Source: an uncultured Pelagibacteraceae bacterium
Lineage (GTDB): Bacteria; Pseudomonadota; Alphaproteobacteria; Pelagibacterales; Pelagibacteraceae
DNA length: 64,000 nt
Reading direction: 5' to 3'
NCBI GenBank assembly: GCA_902566785.1
Contig: CACFKI010000002.1
Span: 51,795 to 115,794, forward strand
A program made the position numbers and the translations under genes. Shown here piece by piece: positions 62,743 through 64,000 of this stretch. Position 1 is the first letter of the stretch. Each line of letters starts with the position of its first letter. A model generated the notes under the pieces. The model saw only the letters and a list, made by a program, of their open reading frames with translations. It did not search any database and was not told where the DNA came from.

Positions 62743-63842
62743 TTAATTATTTCCTGTTTTGTAATTTTAAGTCCATAACCATCTAAACCAACCACTTTTT
62801 TTCTAGATCTAGTAACTAATATCATATTTTTAATATGTAAAGATTTAATAATTTGAGCACCTATACCATAATTTTTAATTAGTTTATCTTTACCTTTTTT
62901 ATAAAAACTTTTGCTTTTGTAATCACGTAAAGTTTGAGAAACAGATTTTAAATTACTGTCTCTTATAAATACTAAAACACAATTATTATACTTCTTGAAA
63001 TGATTTAGAGTATTACTAAAAGAATTTGGCAAATTTTGATTTAAAAGATAATTTTGGACTACATTTGATGAGATTACTCTAACACGAGGAACAATACCTT
63101 TTTTAATTTTTCCTTTTACAAGAGCAAAATGCTCTGATCCATCTAATAAATTTTCATATACTCTTATTAAATACTTTTTTCCTTTGACTTCAATATTAGA
63201 TTTTTTTTTAAGTTTAATTAATTTTTCCTTTTTTAATCTATAAGCAATTAGATCATCTATTCTTCCAATTTTTAGATTATGTTTTCTTGCAAAATTATGT
63301 AATTTTTCTCCTCGCGCCATTGTGCCATCATCATCCATAATTTCACAAATGACTGCTGAAAAATTTTTTTTGGCTAATCTTGATATATCAACAGATGCTT
63401 CGGTATGACCAGCTCTTACAAGTACACCTCCCTCTCTGGAGATAATAGGAAATACATGGCCAGGCGAAACGATTTCTTTTTTTAAAACATTTTTTTTTGT
63501 TGCAATCTTAATCGTTTTAGCTCTATCTCTAGCAGAGATTCCTGTAGTAACTCCCTTTTTAGCTTCTATTGAAACTGTAAAAGCTGTTTGATTTCTAGAT
63601 TGATTCACAGGAGCCATATAAGTTAAACCTAGTTTTTTAGCCTGCATAGAATCTAATGCTAGGCATATTAAACCCCTGCCATATTTTGCCATAAAATTAA
63701 TTTTATTTGAACTAACGTCAGATGAACAAAAAACTAAATCTCCTTCATTTTCTCTATTTTCATCGTCAACTAAAATATACATTCCACCATTTTTGGCTAT
63801 TTTAATTATACTTTCAATTGAACTAAATTTATTTTTTTTCAT
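62739..63842 (-). CDS. ribBA: Bifunctional DHBP synthase / GTP cyclohydrolase II-like protein
   Basis: LVDDENRENEGDLVFCSSDV; TGISARDRAKTI; HVFPIISREGGVLVRAGHTEASVD; KNYGIGAQIIKSLHIKNMILVT. Confidence 0.92.
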   Translation of the reverse strand: MKKNKFSSIESIIKIAKNGGMYILVDDENRENEGDLVFCSSDVSSNKINFMAKYGRGLICLALDSMQAKKLGLTYMAPVNQSRNQTAFTVSIEAKKGVTTGISARDRAKTIKIATKKNVLKKEIVSPGHVFPIISREGGVLVRAGHTEASVDISRLAKKNFSAVICEIMDDDGTMARGEKLHNFARKHNLKIGRIDDLIAYRLKKEKLIKLKKKSNIEVKGKKYLIRVYENLLDGSEHFALVKGKIKKGIVPRVRVISSNVVQNYLLNQNLPNSFSNTLNHFKKYNNCVLVFIRDSNLKSVSQTLRDYKSKSFYKKGKDKLIKNYGIGAQIIKSLHIKNMILVTRSRKKVVGLDGYGLKITKQEIIK

Positions 63843-64000
63843 TTATAAACTTTTTAATATATTTTGATAAAATATCTATTTCTACATTAACTAAATCATT
63901 TTTTTTTAAATTTTTTAAATTTGTTAATTTCAATGTATGTGGAATTAACCATATTTCAAAACCATCTTTTGTTACTTTAGATATTGTTAAAGAAACGCCA
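63829..64000 (-). CDS. ribE: Riboflavin synthase alpha subunit, C-terminal part, runs off the window edge
   Basis: GVSLTISKVTKDGFEIWLIPHTLKLTNLKNLKKNDLVNVEIDILSKYIKKFINEKK*. Confidence 0.88.
   Translation of the reverse strand, partial: GVSLTISKVTKDGFEIWLIPHTLKLTNLKNLKKNDLVNVEIDILSKYIKKFINEKK

Overview
This 64 kb window is AT-rich, tightly packed bacterial chromosome. Gene content, gene order and composition look like a streamlined alphaproteobacterium, most likely SAR11/Pelagibacterales (inferred, no search run). Most of it is housekeeping: zinc uptake (zur/znuABC), dgt-argS-nagZ-scpAB-tatABC-serS, yajC-secDF, uvrA, ssb, gyrA, coaD, tgt, recG, rlpA/dacC/tmk/holB/metG/tatD, nhaA, glpX, hom, argC, rpsI-rplM, a Met/Cys PLP enzyme behind a probable SAM-V riboswitch, ctaA, rpmF-plsX-ihfA-merR, bamE, hppA, thiL-nusB-ribH-ribBA-ribE, and four tRNAs (Lys, Ser, Pro, Glu). 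The accessory-looking segment is about 41.9-47.8 kb. It holds a tRNA-Glu/GIY-YIG junction, glycosyltransferases, and an intact tyrosine recombinase preceded by a perfect 11-7-11 inverted repeat. It also holds small membrane/lipoprotein ORFs, a roughly 190-nt GC-enriched multi-hairpin RNA candidate ending in an intrinsic terminator, a short MGMT-domain gene and about 460 bp of noncoding DNA. The most interesting observations are: (1) the recombinase with its adjacent dif/lox-like palindrome, (2) the unassigned structured RNA at ~46640-46830, (3) an ihfA gene interrupted by a one-base frameshift in an A10 run with the downstream frame intact, and (4) the absence of fabH between plsX and ihfA. 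All calls come from reading the sequence and recognising protein families; no database search was done.
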